Source: Lampris incognitus (taxonomy: Eukaryota > Chordata > Actinopteri > Lampriformes > Lampridae). From it: a DNA stretch of 64,000 bases. Below, in pieces: positions 1-10,223 of this stretch. The DNA lies in contig NC_079213.1 in NCBI RefSeq assembly GCF_029633865.1, positions 89,329,131-89,393,130 on the forward strand, read 5' to 3'. A program made the position numbers and the translations under genes. The stretch's first letter is position 1; every line of letters starts with the position of its first letter. The notes below the pieces were generated by a model. That model did not search any database and had not been told where the DNA came from. It saw only the letters and a program-made list of their open reading frames with translations.

Positions 1-245
1 TGATTCCCCTGGAAGGGCTACCGCGATTAATTCAGTAACTATCAGTCCTCGGGACGTAAGTCTGGTAAGCGCTGCCACCACGCCAGTAACGAGAGACGAC
101 ATCAATGAATCACACAACGCAGATGGTAACGTGCGGCAGCAGCCATTTAGTTAAAACATGAAGGACAACAGAGCCTGCAATACAGGCAGACCGGAAGGGA
201 GGCTTGGTAACTATAGCAACCACAACCAACACTGGCGCACTACAA
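1..245. other. unassigned sequence at the window start
   Basis: No coding region, repeat boundary or RNA gene was recognised here. It abuts the 3' breakpoint of the L1 endonuclease fragment at about 245, so it may be flanking DNA or an unrelated repeat. Confidence 0.4.
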
Positions 246-376
246 AAAGCCAGGATAATATCATTATAGTGATGGTCATAAAATTTACTTGGGAATCGAT
301 CCAACCAATCATCTTGTGTAATATTAAAATCACCACCTGTTACAATGTTCTCTGTCGGGTAAAGTCGTTTAAGATC
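246..376 (-). pseudogene. L1-like LINE ORF2 endonuclease, downstream piece
   Basis: Read on the minus strand this piece encodes an apurinic-endonuclease-like segment with the motif TGGDFNITQDDWLDRFPSK. The GGDFN motif is typical of L1 endonucleases, which nick target DNA for target-primed reverse transcription. It continues the endonuclease fragment at 1984-2360; the Tc1 element at 379-1981 separates the two at a TA dinucleotide. The reading fades at about 245, and the rest of ORF2 (RT and the C-terminal region) is absent. The family call is motif-based. Confidence 0.75.
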
Positions 377-839
377 TACAAACCCCAATTCCAATGAAGT
401 TGGGACATTGTGTAAAACGTGAATAAAAACAGAATACAATGATTTGCAAATCATTTTCGACCTATATTCAATTGAATACACTACAAAGACAAGATATTTC
501 ATGTTCAAACTGATGAACTTTATTGTTTTTTGCAAATATTCACTCATTTTGAATTTGATGCCTGCAGCACGTTCCAAAAAAGCTGGGACAGAGGCAACAA
601 AAGACTGGGAAAGCTGAGGAATGCTCAAAAAACACCTGTTTGGAACATTCCACAGGTGAACAGGTTAATTGGAAACAGGTGAGTGTCATGATTGAGTATA
701 AAAGGAGCAAGGCCGAAAACCAACATTGAATGACCGTGACCTTCGATCCCTCAGGTGGCACTGCATTAAAAACCCACATCATTCTGTAAAGGATATTACC
801 ACGTGGGCTCAGGAACATTTCGGAAAACCATCGTTAGTT

Positions 840-1510
840 AAGACAGTTCGTCACTACATCTACAAGTGCAAGTTAAAACTCTACCATGCAAAGTGAAAGC
901 CATATATCAACAACACCCAGAAACGCCGCCGGCTTCTCTGGGCCCGAGCTCATCTGAGATGGGCTGACGCAAAGTGGAAAAGTGTGCTGTGGTCTGACGA
1001 GTCCACATTTCAAATTGTTTTTGGAAATCATGGACGTCCTGTCCTCCGGGCTAAAGAGGAAAAGGACCATCCAGATTGTTATCAGCGCAAAGTTCAAAAG
1101 CCAGCATCTGTGATGGTATGGGGGTGTGCACATCTGTGCACATCTGTGAAGGCCCCATTAATGTTGAAAGGTACATACAGGTTTTGGAGCAACATATGCT
1201 GCCATCCAAGTGATGTCTTTTTCAGGGACATCCCTGCTTATTTCAGCAAGACAATGCCAAGCCACATTCTGCACGTGTTAAAACAGCGTGGCTTCATAGA
1301 CTGGCCTGCCTGCAGTCCAGACCTGTCTCCCATTGAAAATGTGTGGTGCATTATGAAGCGCAAAATACGACAACGGAGACCCCGGACTGTTGAGCAATAG
1401 AAGTCATACATCAAGCAAGAATGGGAAAGAATTCCACCTACAAAGCTTCAACAATTAGTGTCCTCAGTTCCTAAACGCTTATTGAGTGTTGTTAAAAGGA
1501 AAGGCGATGT
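840..1510 (+). pseudogene. Tc1-like transposase remnant
   Basis: The longest open segment (984-1400) has [10 protein letters not shown], which carries the first catalytic Asp of the DDE nuclease, followed by [10 protein letters not shown] and, near the end, [16 protein letters not shown], a Tc1 signature that includes the third acidic position. The usual second-Asp motif (DNA-x-PH) is replaced by SKTMPSHIL, so the catalytic triad is incomplete. Stops and frame changes occur upstream, where the DNA-binding half should lie, and at 1400. A full protein would be about 340 residues. This copy cannot encode an active transposase. Confidence 0.85.
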
Positions 1511-1745
1511 TGTGGTGATACACATTTGAGGGTAGATTCACCAGGGGCTGCTGCTCCTTTAAGGCAGACATTTTAGAGTGCTGACGTAGGCACTGCTTGG
1601 GGTTTCCGGGGAGCCATGTTTGCAGCAGCCTAGCGGTTAGCAGGTTGCCATGAGAGATTGTGCTCTATCGGTGTCATTTTGTGTGGCGAGTAAACGGAAC
1701 TGACTCAACTTGATCTCTCCGTCTCCTCATTCCTGCACTCCCACA
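1511..1745 (+). repeat. solo LTR related to the G6 Gypsy LTR
   Basis: The segment begins TGTGGTGA and ends CTCCCACA. It shares ordered blocks with the G6 LTRs (46589-46804 and 50846-51062): the same start, a CCTTTAAGG block, and a TCTC-rich end before CACA. It interrupts the 3' part of the Tc1 element. Flanking sequence gives only a weak duplication (ATGT against TTGT). A lone LTR normally arises by recombination between the two LTRs of a full element. Confidence 0.6.
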
Positions 1746-1983
1746 TTGTAACACAGTGGTAAACATGCCCCTGTACCAGCTTTTTTGGAATGTGTTGCAG
1801 GCATCAAATTCAAAACGAGTGAATATTTTCTAAAAAACAAAGTTTATCAGTTTGATCATTAAATATCTTGTCTTTGTAGTGTATTCAATTGAATATAGGT
1901 CTAAAAGGATTTGCAAATCATTGTATTCTGCTTTTATTTACGTTTTACACAACATCCCAACTTCATTGGAAATGGGGTCTGTA

Positions 1984-2360
1984 ATATAATTTCTGATATA
2001 TTTAGAAGTAATTCCTTATTCTGGCTAAATTTATTATAACCATATGTTAGCTAAGATTACAAAAGAGCTGTCAATATTTATGACCATGACTATCCAGTGA
2101 ACAACCTCATCATATTTGATTGTAATAACTGCCCTGGGCAGTTGTTCATTAAGACAGCCACCCCAGCTGATCTTGATGTACCATGACTCTAATCAAGTTT
2201 TTTGCCCCGCTGGTTAAGCCAAAACTTTTCATCAGTAGTAGTTGAATGTGTTTCTTTAGGAAAGTTAATATTAGCTTTCTGACCCTTGCAATATAGAAAA
2301 ACTGCTTTTCTCTTGACCCTATCCTGAAGACCATTTGTATTTAATGAAATGAATAAACCT
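1984..2360 (-). pseudogene. L1-like LINE ORF2 endonuclease, N-terminal piece
   Basis: The minus-strand reading starts near 2360 with SLNTNGLQDRVKR, the usual beginning of L1 ORF2. It continues through a QETHST-like segment, SHGTSRSAGVAVL and a TYGYNKFSQNKELLLNISE segment that joins the piece at 246-376 across the Tc1 insertion. Several stops and frameshifts are present. It lies downstream of the ORF1 C-terminus in the same orientation, as in an intact L1. Confidence 0.75.
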
Positions 2361-2479
2361 GACTTTTTAAAGAAAACATAAATTTAGAATCACAAACCTA
2401 AAAATAGAATTGAATCTTTTAGCTATGTAGAAATATAGCTTAATTAGAGTGTTATGCACTGGACTGTAAGCTAGTCGGT

Positions 2480-2805
2480 TTTAACGGTTAGCAAAACGGC
2501 AAACAGATTTTCAACAGTATTTCGGTCTCGAACATTTACCCATTGTAATGAGTCATTATCTTCTTTCAGCCTTCTCCTGTAGTTGAATAAACTCTTTTGC
2601 CATCTATGAAGGTGAATAGACCCCTGAAGGTGGCCTTTTCTCCTGCTTTCCTTGCCATTTCTATGATGGGCCACAGTGTGTCTCTGGCAAGTTTGTCTCC
2701 TTTGGTCAAATCTTTCATGAAGCGGATCTGCAGCTTGTCAACACCTTGTGTTTGAATGATGCTCTCCAGATGTCATCATGGTGAACGCGTTTGGTGAACT
2801 ACACG
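2480..2805 (-). pseudogene. L1-like LINE ORF1 C-terminal piece
   Basis: The minus strand reads QFTKR-like residues near 2800, then HHDDIWRASFKHKV, and in another frame LARDTLWPIIEMARKAG and a DGKRVY segment. This matches the C-terminal RNA-binding part of L1 ORF1, which coats LINE RNA. The reading resumes across the hAT insertion with the piece at 6589-6805. Stops interrupt the frame. Confidence 0.65.
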
Positions 2806-2813
2806 ATCATGTG

Positions 2814-5800
2814 CAGTGTCAGATTTACCTATAGTCTTGGCAGGCTGAAGCCTAGGGCCTCAAAATCTAGCGGGCCTCCAGTAAGGTTATATAATATTTT
2901 TGACACCTTCATAGGCCTTTCTTACACATATTGTCATAATGCAGTGTAGTCTCTAAACAACCCTTCAGTAATTTTCCTTGCATTGCATTTCAGAATAATA
3001 TCATCTTAAGCTGATAACTCGACACTAGCATTGATTTCTGTATTGATTTTGTCCTTCCAGGAAAGCAGTGAGATAGATAAGTTGAAAACACAGCTGTGCA
3101 AGTATCTGCAGAGGGCGTTGCCGTTTTCATCAGTCAGGTTAGTAATAAAACTATGCTGATTTATAGTGTTTTTGTTAATGATAGGAAAAAGCATACTCGT
3201 TTTGTAAACAGTTTTTGGAAGCAGATTTGATTCAGATTTTGCGATTTAATTGTCAATAAGGAACAATTCTTTAAGAGAAGTTGCCCAAATATTATACGGA
3301 AAAAAGTTAATTTTTTTGAATTTTTTCTTCACTGAAGTTGACCCCATTTTGTGAGAGCACCCCTTCATGTTTTTCTTTCTAATAACTGTTGAAGATTAAT
3401 TTTACTTTTTATTTTCAGATTCTAATCTGAGCATGAGTAAAAGATTTGAAAGTGGTGCCAGCAAGCACAAGAGAAAGAGCCTTGCAAAATGATATGGTAA
3501 AGAAGTTAAGACCAATCACTGCTTTCTTGCATCAGCCACTGACAGAAGCAACAAGTGCCAGTGGTGAAGCAGATACTTTGATACTAACTCGAGGAAATCA
3601 GTGTGGTGGAGCTATCCAGCCAACTACTAACATTTAACCAGAAGAAAACCTCCCAAAAACAGAAACAGTGAAGCAGGACGTGGAACAGCAAGCTGATTAT
3701 GAGGAAGCAGCCATGATGCCGGCTCAAAATGAAAATATAAAACTAATTAAAGAGTCACTTACTGGACAGGGAGAGACTAAAGAGCCACACGAAAATAATG
3801 TGGATAGTCAGAATTTTCAGCTCACACCTGGTAAGATAGGCCAAGTCCAAGGTATTCCAGACACAGACGTAGATGATGCCAAACATAGATCTACTGTAAC
3901 AGATGGTTTGTGGACAGAATTATCACATGAGGAAGTATCCTATTGGGTAGAGAGGGGCCCCTTTCAAGTTCAGCATCGTCGTGGACCATCTTCAAATTCC
4001 AAGCGAGTGTAAAAAAACCGTACAGGTTTTGCACAAAAGCTCTTTTTTTATTCAACAAAAGTCAATGGGGAAACATATAGCTGAGAGTGGCTTGTGTATT
4101 CTCTCAAAAGGCCGGATTTATTGCTTTGTTTGTAAACTCTTTCCAAACCTTGCATCTTCTGCTACAGCTTTAGCTCCTGAAGGGTTTGATGATTGGCAAA
4201 ACTCCTATCTTATCCAAACTCATGAAAACTCAGAGAAGCACAGGAACGCCCTGTTGACCTACCTAACACGGAAGAGAGGACAAACGTTAACTTCAAAGCT
4301 AGAGGAACAAATAAAAGCAGAACAGCAGTACTGGCGGCATGTCATGGAGAGAATTATCACTGTAATATGCGTTCTTGCAGAACGAGGCTTACCATTCAGA
4401 GGAGACAATGAACAATTTGGATCTCCAAACAATGGCAATTATCTTGGTCTTTCAGAACTAGTACCAAAATTCAATCCATTTGTACTGGCTCATATCAATC
4501 AGTATGGAAATTCCAGGTCAAGAAATCCCTCTTATTTGTCAAAAACTGTATGTGATTGTGAGGAAATGATTCGACTCATGGCAAAAAAGTTAAGGACGCA
4601 ATACTGGCTGACGTGAAAAAGGCTGGATATTTCAGCTTGTCAGTAGATTCCACCCCTGACATTTCACATACTGATCAGTTGACTTTAATTATCAGATATT
4701 TATAACCTGAAGATGGTTTACCAAGTGAGAGATTTTTAACTTTCCTTGAGCTAAAAGACCACACAGGAGAAAGCATGGCTGACTTAGTGTTGAACTATCA
4801 CACTACTGAGCTTGAAATTGACTTTAGAAAATGCTGAGGGCAGTCTTACGACTGTGCTGCCAACATGGCTGGTAGGTACAACGGTATACAGCAAAAATCA
4901 TCGAAAAAACAAATTTGCAAGATTTATTCTGGTCACTCTTTAAATTTGGTTGTGTCGTTCAGCTGTTGATTGCTGCCTTGATGCAGTGAACTGTTTTGGC
5001 ATTATCAATAAAATGTATACCTTCTTTACATCCTCCACAAAGAGATGGGCAATTCTAAAATAATTTTTGCAACCTCAGTCAAAAGTGCCTAAATATTTGG
5101 CAGACATTAGGTGGGAGGCACACACAAGAGCCACGGAAGCCATTTTGGATAGTTACAGTGCCATCACTGATGCCCTCAGTCATTTGGGAAGGGTGATACC
5201 AGGCTTCAAGCTAACAATCTTTTGCGGAAAATGGAAGAACTGGAATTTGTGTTTATGCTGCATTTTTGGACCCGTGTGCTAGTTCATTTTCACAAGGTCA
5301 GCAAAGCCATTCAGAAATCAGAACTGTTATTGAGTACTTGTGCAAGTTTGTACAGTTAACTTCAGGATTTTTTTTAAAGCAAAATTAAAGAAGATTTTGA
5401 TGAGCTTGAGCAACAAGCAAAAGCAACCTTGCCAAATGTTAACTACAGAATTATCACCAACAAAGAGTAAGGACACGACAAGGAAATGAGAGAAGTGCAC
5501 CTGGTCCTGATGCCTTAGATGAACTCTTCTTCAAGAGATATGTTTAGGATAAAAGCCTTTATTGCTATACTACATGCACTTGAAGCCAATTTTAAGAAGA
5601 GCTACTGTGTACAGTGATGTTGCACAAATGTTTTCCTTTCTTGCTAATCTGACAGCATCTAAGCAAGAAATTCAGCAAGATGTTGAACTGTTGATGGAAG
5701 CATACCCAGAAGATGTTGACCTGAAACTTACTGATGAACTTTTGCACTTTCACTTGTATGTGAGACAAAGCCGTAGGCCTACAGAAGAGCACTCTCTGTC

Positions 5801-6588
5801 TCATACAGACCTTTATCAAATTATTTACAAGGAAGCATTTCAGATGGCCTTCCCTATTGTGGAAGCAAAATTGCGGTGTTTTCTTAGCTTACTGGTCACT
5901 AACTGCTCAGGGAAGAGGTATTTTTCAAGACTCAAAAGAATTAAAAATGAATTAAGGGCCACAATGTCTCAAGACAGGTTGTCCCCACTGAGCATTCTGT
6001 GCATTGAAAGTGACAAACTTAGACAAACAAATTTTGATAAACTTTTGGATGATTTTGCTATGAGGAATGCTAGAAAAAACGTTTTTAGTCTTAGTGTATT
6101 TGATGATTTAGTTTTTAATTTCTTAATATGTGTTTTAAATGACAACATAAAGTAGGATTTAAAAGCATCACATTGTCACTGTCAGGTAGTCATGATCATC
6201 TCATTAACATTTCCCAGGCAACAAAATTTTAAGCTCAAGGTTTTTTTTTTAATAATATAACAATAAACTTACAATTTCATTTTCCTAAACACTCCTGTTT
6301 ATTCCACAAAATGTTTACAAAGTTTGGTTATTGCAACAGTTTTTCACAGTGTTAATTTTAACATTTATGCATTTTTTCAATCACTGCGGTATTTACAAAC
6401 AACATTGTAAGTCCTTTAGAGGAGGAATTATGAATTGCGGAATTTTAAACAGCCTTTATCATCCTCGGCTTTACTCAAGTTCATTTAAAACACTCTTCTA
6501 TCTTCCTCTAGTCGTGAGGGTGGGGGGATTGGGCGGGGCCTCACAAGTGGAATAGCCTAGGGCCTCCCTTCATCTAAATCTGGCACTG
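2814..6588 (+). mobile_element. hAT DNA transposon (hAT-1), inactive
   Basis: The terminal inverted repeats are CAGTGTCAGATTTA at the left end and TAAATCTGGCACTG at the right (13 of 14 match). Extended GGGCCTCC/GGCCTAGG blocks lie just inside both ends. Flanking 8-mers ATCATGTG (2806-2813) and GTGATGTG (6589-6596) agree at 6 of 8 positions, consistent with an old 8-bp hAT target duplication. The L1 ORF1 reading resumes on both sides, so the boundaries are independently supported. Length is 3775 bp. Confidence 0.85.
3430..6155 (+). pseudogene. hAT-1 transposase remnant (DUF4371/ZMYM1-like type)
   Basis: Four open stretches in order: an acidic N-terminal part (3446-4012), a TTF-type zinc-finger segment with CFVCKLFP followed by a conserved helical region (3981-4616), a catalytic-domain segment with DSTPDISHTDQLT and, further on, GQSYDCAANMAG (about 4617-5060), and a C-terminal dimerisation region with RYFSRLKRIKNELRATMSQ (5562-6155). 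The frame breaks at about 4616, 4705, 4837, 4980 and 5280. The C-terminal SKRYFS-like block is the usual hAT family hallmark. The protein would be over 700 residues if intact. Confidence 0.82.
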
Positions 6589-6805
6589 GTGATGTGTTTT
6601 GTTGTCCAATCTCCAGCCACGCCTGTGAACAGTGTAGACAACGTCCTCCATTTTTGGTGCCAGGTGTGGTACTATACATCAGAGAAGGTGGATATTCTCT
6701 CATGTTTTCTCCGTCCCTTTCTTTGAATCCGTTGATTTGCAGATTCCAACGTCTGTTATACCTCTCAAACTCTTGGATTTGTAGTATATGGGTTTGAACA
6801 TATAC
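6589..6805 (-). pseudogene. L1-like LINE ORF1 central piece
   Basis: The minus strand reads FERYNRRWNLQINGFKERDG and, after a frame change, VHRRGWRLDNKTH. The RRxNLxxxG and HRxGxxxDNK blocks are standard for the central domain of L1 ORF1. The reading continues at 2805 on the far side of hAT-1. Sequence beyond 6805 no longer reads as ORF1, so this is the 5' breakpoint of the LINE copy. Confidence 0.72.
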
Positions 6806-7133
6806 ACAGAGTAATACAGTGGTGAGCCTATACTATACTACGAGAGGCCAGTAGGCGCACTCTCAGGCGGATGTGTGTGTGAACAGAACTGAAGTCGCTA
6901 AGAATACGCTTGTACGCATGGTGTTCTTTGTTCCTAAATAAAGTTAATAAAATGGATTACCAGCCAGTTTCCTCATAAGGAGACTGGCTGTTTATTTGCC
7001 GAAGAGGATGAGAGACTGAGAGGTGAAGAGAATGGCGAGCTTGTTGCAAAGTTCCAGTGACCAAACGTGTTAGGTCCGATGGCACTAAAGTCAGTAGTTT
7101 TTGAGGTTGCACTAACGCGGAAGAGAAAACAAA
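6806..7133 (+). other. LTR-like 3' portion and leader of Gypsy fragment G0
   Basis: The stretch lies directly upstream of a gag start codon. It contains CCTAAATAAAG at about 6933, a possible polyadenylation signal of an LTR R region, and a strong hairpin at 6961-6990. No second LTR was found, so the outer boundary is uncertain. Confidence 0.4.
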
Positions 7134-7501
7134 ATGGAACAATTTAAGTCACCTTCTCCATTAGTATTAATAGGCAACATGTGTGAAAACTTGTGCAGAT
7201 GGGAGCAAAGATATAGCTTGAACATGACGGCAACTGAAATGTTGAAAAAGGAAAATAAGGTGCAAGTGGCAATATTACTGCACACGCTAGGCGAAGAAGC
7301 ACTCGAGGTGTACAACACACTTGATGTAGCCAGGGCCGAGCCTGATGACGTGCAGGTGGACCACATACTATTGCAGGCTTTCAGAGACTACTGTACACCA
7401 AAGAAAAATGTGGTATTTGAGAGGCACCAGTTTTGGACGTATACAATGCAAGAATCAATGCACATTGACAAATTTGTCAGAGCTAAAACAGAGGAGCAAA
7501 G
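7134..7501 (+). pseudogene. Gypsy Gag fragment (element G0)
   Basis: The frame opens at an ATG in a good context and reads as a retrotransposon Gag N-terminal/capsid region (about 122 residues), with KVQVAILLHTLGEEALEVYN followed by CTPKKNVVFERHQFW, blocks typical of Mag/K02A2.6-type Gypsy Gag proteins. Gag assembles the particle in which reverse transcription occurs. The frame runs into the G1 LTR at about 7502 and does not continue on the far side of G1, so the rest of G0 is lost. Confidence 0.7.
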
Positions 7502-7663
7502 TTTAGTGTATGGAGATACACACGAAAGCAAATGTTTTTATTTGCAGTAATATGTATGTTATGTTTGACCTCTGACCATCGATGTCTATTGGTTGGGTAT
7601 GTCGTATAAATGTACGCGCACCACTTTGGTGCGCGCCTTTTGGAAGAAGAGAGAGCAAGAGGG
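7502..7663 (+). repeat. G1 5' LTR, left piece
   Basis: The stretch matches the start of the 3' LTR at 23952 over about 160 bp with roughly 14 differences by eye. It contains a TATA-like TATAAA at 7605 and a palindrome at 7616-7634. It ends at AGGG, the duplicated target of the ERV insertion. Confidence 0.85.
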
Positions 7664-8094
7664 TGTCGGGGATCATTCGCTATCCCCTCATCCGAGTCCG
7701 TTGATGTGAAGAAAAGACAGTCGAGACGTTTCTGGAGACAATTCCGCAGTTTATTATTTCGACAGATATCTGGAGACACAAACAGCCAATCCTCCCTATG
7801 TGTCTGTCTTTCTTTGTGTGTGAGATTCTTTATATGCTAAACCTCCCTTGTTCATGCGTCACAGACGGCCTTGAGCTTTCTTACCGACTTGTTTTACTTC
7901 TCTACAATATCCCTTCCGTCTGCATAACCTCCCCTCTCTGTTTGCTATCCCCCGTTTGGGTAGGGAGGGTTCATCTTGTTTTGACGTGTCGTGCCTGCCT
8001 CAAGGGTCTCTCTGTTCCAGACTTCTTACCTCCTCTCGCTGGCCTTGGCTACACAAGCATTCCTATCTACATGTAGCAAGTAATATAATTCACA
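7664..8094 (-). repeat. ERV 3' LTR
   Basis: The stretch is a close copy of 14463-14895 in the same orientation, bounded by TGTCGGGG on the plus strand at 7664. It lacks the 75 bp that form the outer U3 end of the 5' LTR (14896-14970); different sequence is present in that position. Confidence 0.85.
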
Positions 8095-8475
8095 GGTGTC
8101 GGTACCAGAAGGGGCATCATGGGAGGTGGAAAGTACCCCTCTCGACATTCAATTGCTGTAACTATTAGTCGGTTAATGAGACATCTAAAGCATGGTATGA
8201 AACAACAGCCACAGGTAACTAAAATTCCCATAAAAACGGCTAGGGATACAAATAATGACATGATCAGTCCCTTCCATTTTCCAAAGAAGTGAGTCATCCA
8301 TTTTTCAAAAGGATTGCTAATACCTGAATGATCGTGCATAGTTTTTGAAAGGGTACGTAAACCCTCTAGGGCCCTGGTCACTGAACCATCGGGGGCCGTG
8401 TTATTGGGGATAAAGGTGCAACACTGATCTCCGAACATTGAGCATACGCCCCCTTTTTCAGCCAGCAACATGTCT
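8095..8475 (-). pseudogene. ERV Env transmembrane subunit fragment (second copy, CX6CC type)
   Basis: The minus-strand frame (8067-8471, running into the LTR) encodes the C-terminal part of a retroviral Env transmembrane subunit, the membrane-fusion protein. Visible are a CX6CC motif (CSMFGDQCC) that would bond to the surface subunit, an amphipathic region ending at KWMTHFFGKWKG, a membrane-spanning stretch of about 24 residues and a short cytoplasmic tail. The fusion peptide and surface subunit are absent upstream. It resembles the other Env copy at 9352-9933 (shared PDG-TRAL and FGKW blocks), but clear differences show that it comes from a diverged provirus. Confidence 0.75.
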
Positions 8476-9351
8476 AAAGCCCTGACTGTACCTGAACTCT
8501 TCCCCCCTTTTCACTTCATCTCTTTTGGCTCTTAGAAGGGACTGATCCAGGGACCACAACCTTAAACAAAGGCATACCATCATATTCATTATCCCCATTA
8601 TAAACTTTGTTCCCCTTGTCTGCCTGACTGTCATTCGTAGTTATATCTGTCAATACGTTGGTCTGTCTAGTCGTCCGCCCCTCGGTTCTCCGTCTACGTC
8701 TGGCCGGGAATTGTGATCGTCCGGCTAGTTCATCTATGACCTAGGGGAGAGGTTACCAGCACTTTCACCCTGACTTCTGCTAACAGTGTCGGCTTGGGGG
8801 AGGATCGGTGAACCTTCGAGTCCACCCGAAGAGGTGGACGCTTCTTGTATATCGTCCTGTATGTCTTGCAGGTGTAGTGCGTGTCCTAATCAGGTTTATG
8901 TGCATGACGTTCCTGCTCCAAGGCCGTCCTAATGAGGTGGGTGCACATAGTGTTTCTACTCCAAGGCCGTCTCTATCAGGCCGGCATACAATGATCCTAC
9001 TCTCAGGCCCCAGCTCCTTTAGTCCCCCTGTTGAGGTGATTTATCACCTCATATAATATTTTAAGTGTGGTGCGTGGGTATCTATATCAGTATTCAGTCA
9101 TCGGTTCTACCCCAGGGTGGGATGTCCCCCAGGCATCCTTGCAAGGCACTGCTGTGGCTTCCTCAGTGACCTGCGAGGCCTATGTGTAGCGTGTGGGTAC
9201 ATAGGTGCTAAATACAAGCAGCAAGCGTTTCTTCATTGCACACAGCAGAGATGTATACAAGTAATACAAAGTGTAGTTAACTGAGGGAGGCTAGGCCGTT
9301 TCTACAAGCATAGAGACATAAATGGAGAATGCATGCTTTACAGATCCTCTT
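8476..9351. other. ERV internal stretch, unassigned
   Basis: The stretch lies between the two Env C-terminal pieces. A minus-strand frame of about 60 codons (about 8705-8520) is open but not recognised. The plus strand shows repeated CCAAGGCCGTC blocks at 8920 and 8961. No copy of the internal LTR (12007) was found here, which would be expected if a complete second provirus were nested. Confidence 0.4.
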
Positions 9352-10223
9352 TCAGACAGGGCTGTCCAGCGGGCTGTCTTGGTCATCCGAATCCAACTCG
9401 CTGAGGTCCGGTCTGTCTAGGCCCCCTTCGTCTCGTGGGGGGCGGCCCATACCGAGCATCCCAGAATGGTAACTGTTGAGAGAGTGGTTATCCTCCCTAA
9501 AACTCCCTGTCTCACCTTTTAACAGGCTCTCTCCGTCTGGGTTGAGAGGCCTGAGCAATTCTACTTCTGTCATCTGGTAGGGCAGGGGGAGGGATATTAT
9601 ACTAGATTTCATGTGTTTGTCCATGCATCGAATGCATAAGGCCTTGTACATAGGTATACAGAAACAAACTCCAATAATCAACACTAATATTATGACCAAT
9701 ATGGGTCCGGCCAGAGAGGACACCCAATTTTCCCATTTGCCGAACCATTTTGACATCCAGTTTCCAAATGGGTCATTTACTCCCGAATGTTCCTGGAGCT
9801 CGTCTGAGAGCATCTTTAGACCTGTCAATGCCCTGGTAAGTGTGCCATCAGGCACCGTGTTAGGTCGAATTGGAAAGTGTAGCTTTTCCCTGTAGTATAA
9901 TTTAGTTCTATTCCCCTGTAAATTGATAAACATTTGTCCCTTAGAGCTGTGTTGACTGCTCTTTTAGTTATGTGGTGGTGTAATTGGGTCAGGTTGGTAT
10001 CGTTAGCGATATCAGTTAGTGGGGTTCCAGGTCTCTTAATATGAATTGACTCTAGGTTAGATCGTTCTCGTGAGGCCTGAGCCATTTTCCACCACAACAG
10101 TGGTCCTGCTATCATCAGTGAGAGACACCATAGGGTGATCAGTCCTTGGAGTCTGTCACATCCGAGTAGCCTAAATGGATTTCCTGTGTCATGTCTAGGT
10201 CTCGTCGGGGTTGTCATAGTCAC
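9352..10223 (-). pseudogene. ERV Env (first copy), internally deleted
   Basis: The minus-strand start at 10223 overlaps the end of the integrase frame by about 28 bases, as in gammaretroviruses. The N-terminal part has a hydrophobic leader (about residues 28-45) and the beginning of a surface subunit. A second frame (9933-9352) carries the transmembrane subunit C-terminus, with one membrane span and an about 85-residue tail. The frames meet near 9890-9930, where most of the surface subunit, the cleavage site, the fusion peptide and CX6CC are missing. It cannot encode a working Env. Confidence 0.75.

Larger units (their letters stand above)
379..1981 (+). mobile_element. Tc1/mariner-type DNA transposon, inactive, carrying a solo LTR
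   Basis: The ends are long inverted repeats. The left end reads inward through CCAATGAAGTTGGGACATTG at about 391, and its near-complement ends at 1981. A TA dinucleotide abuts each end (377-378 and 1982-1983), the expected Tc1/mariner target duplication. Removing both the element and one TA restores the L1 endonuclease reading on the minus strand, which confirms the boundaries. Total length is about 1.6 kb, of which about 235 bp is the LTR at 1511-1745; the remaining 1.37 kb is a normal size for a Tc1 element with one transposase gene. Confidence 0.88.

Noticed and set aside
7664..8094. ERV read on the plus strand with 5' LTR at 7664
   Set aside because: The tRNA-Pro primer site, Gag, integrase and Env all read on the minus strand, so the LTR at 7664 is the 3' one.
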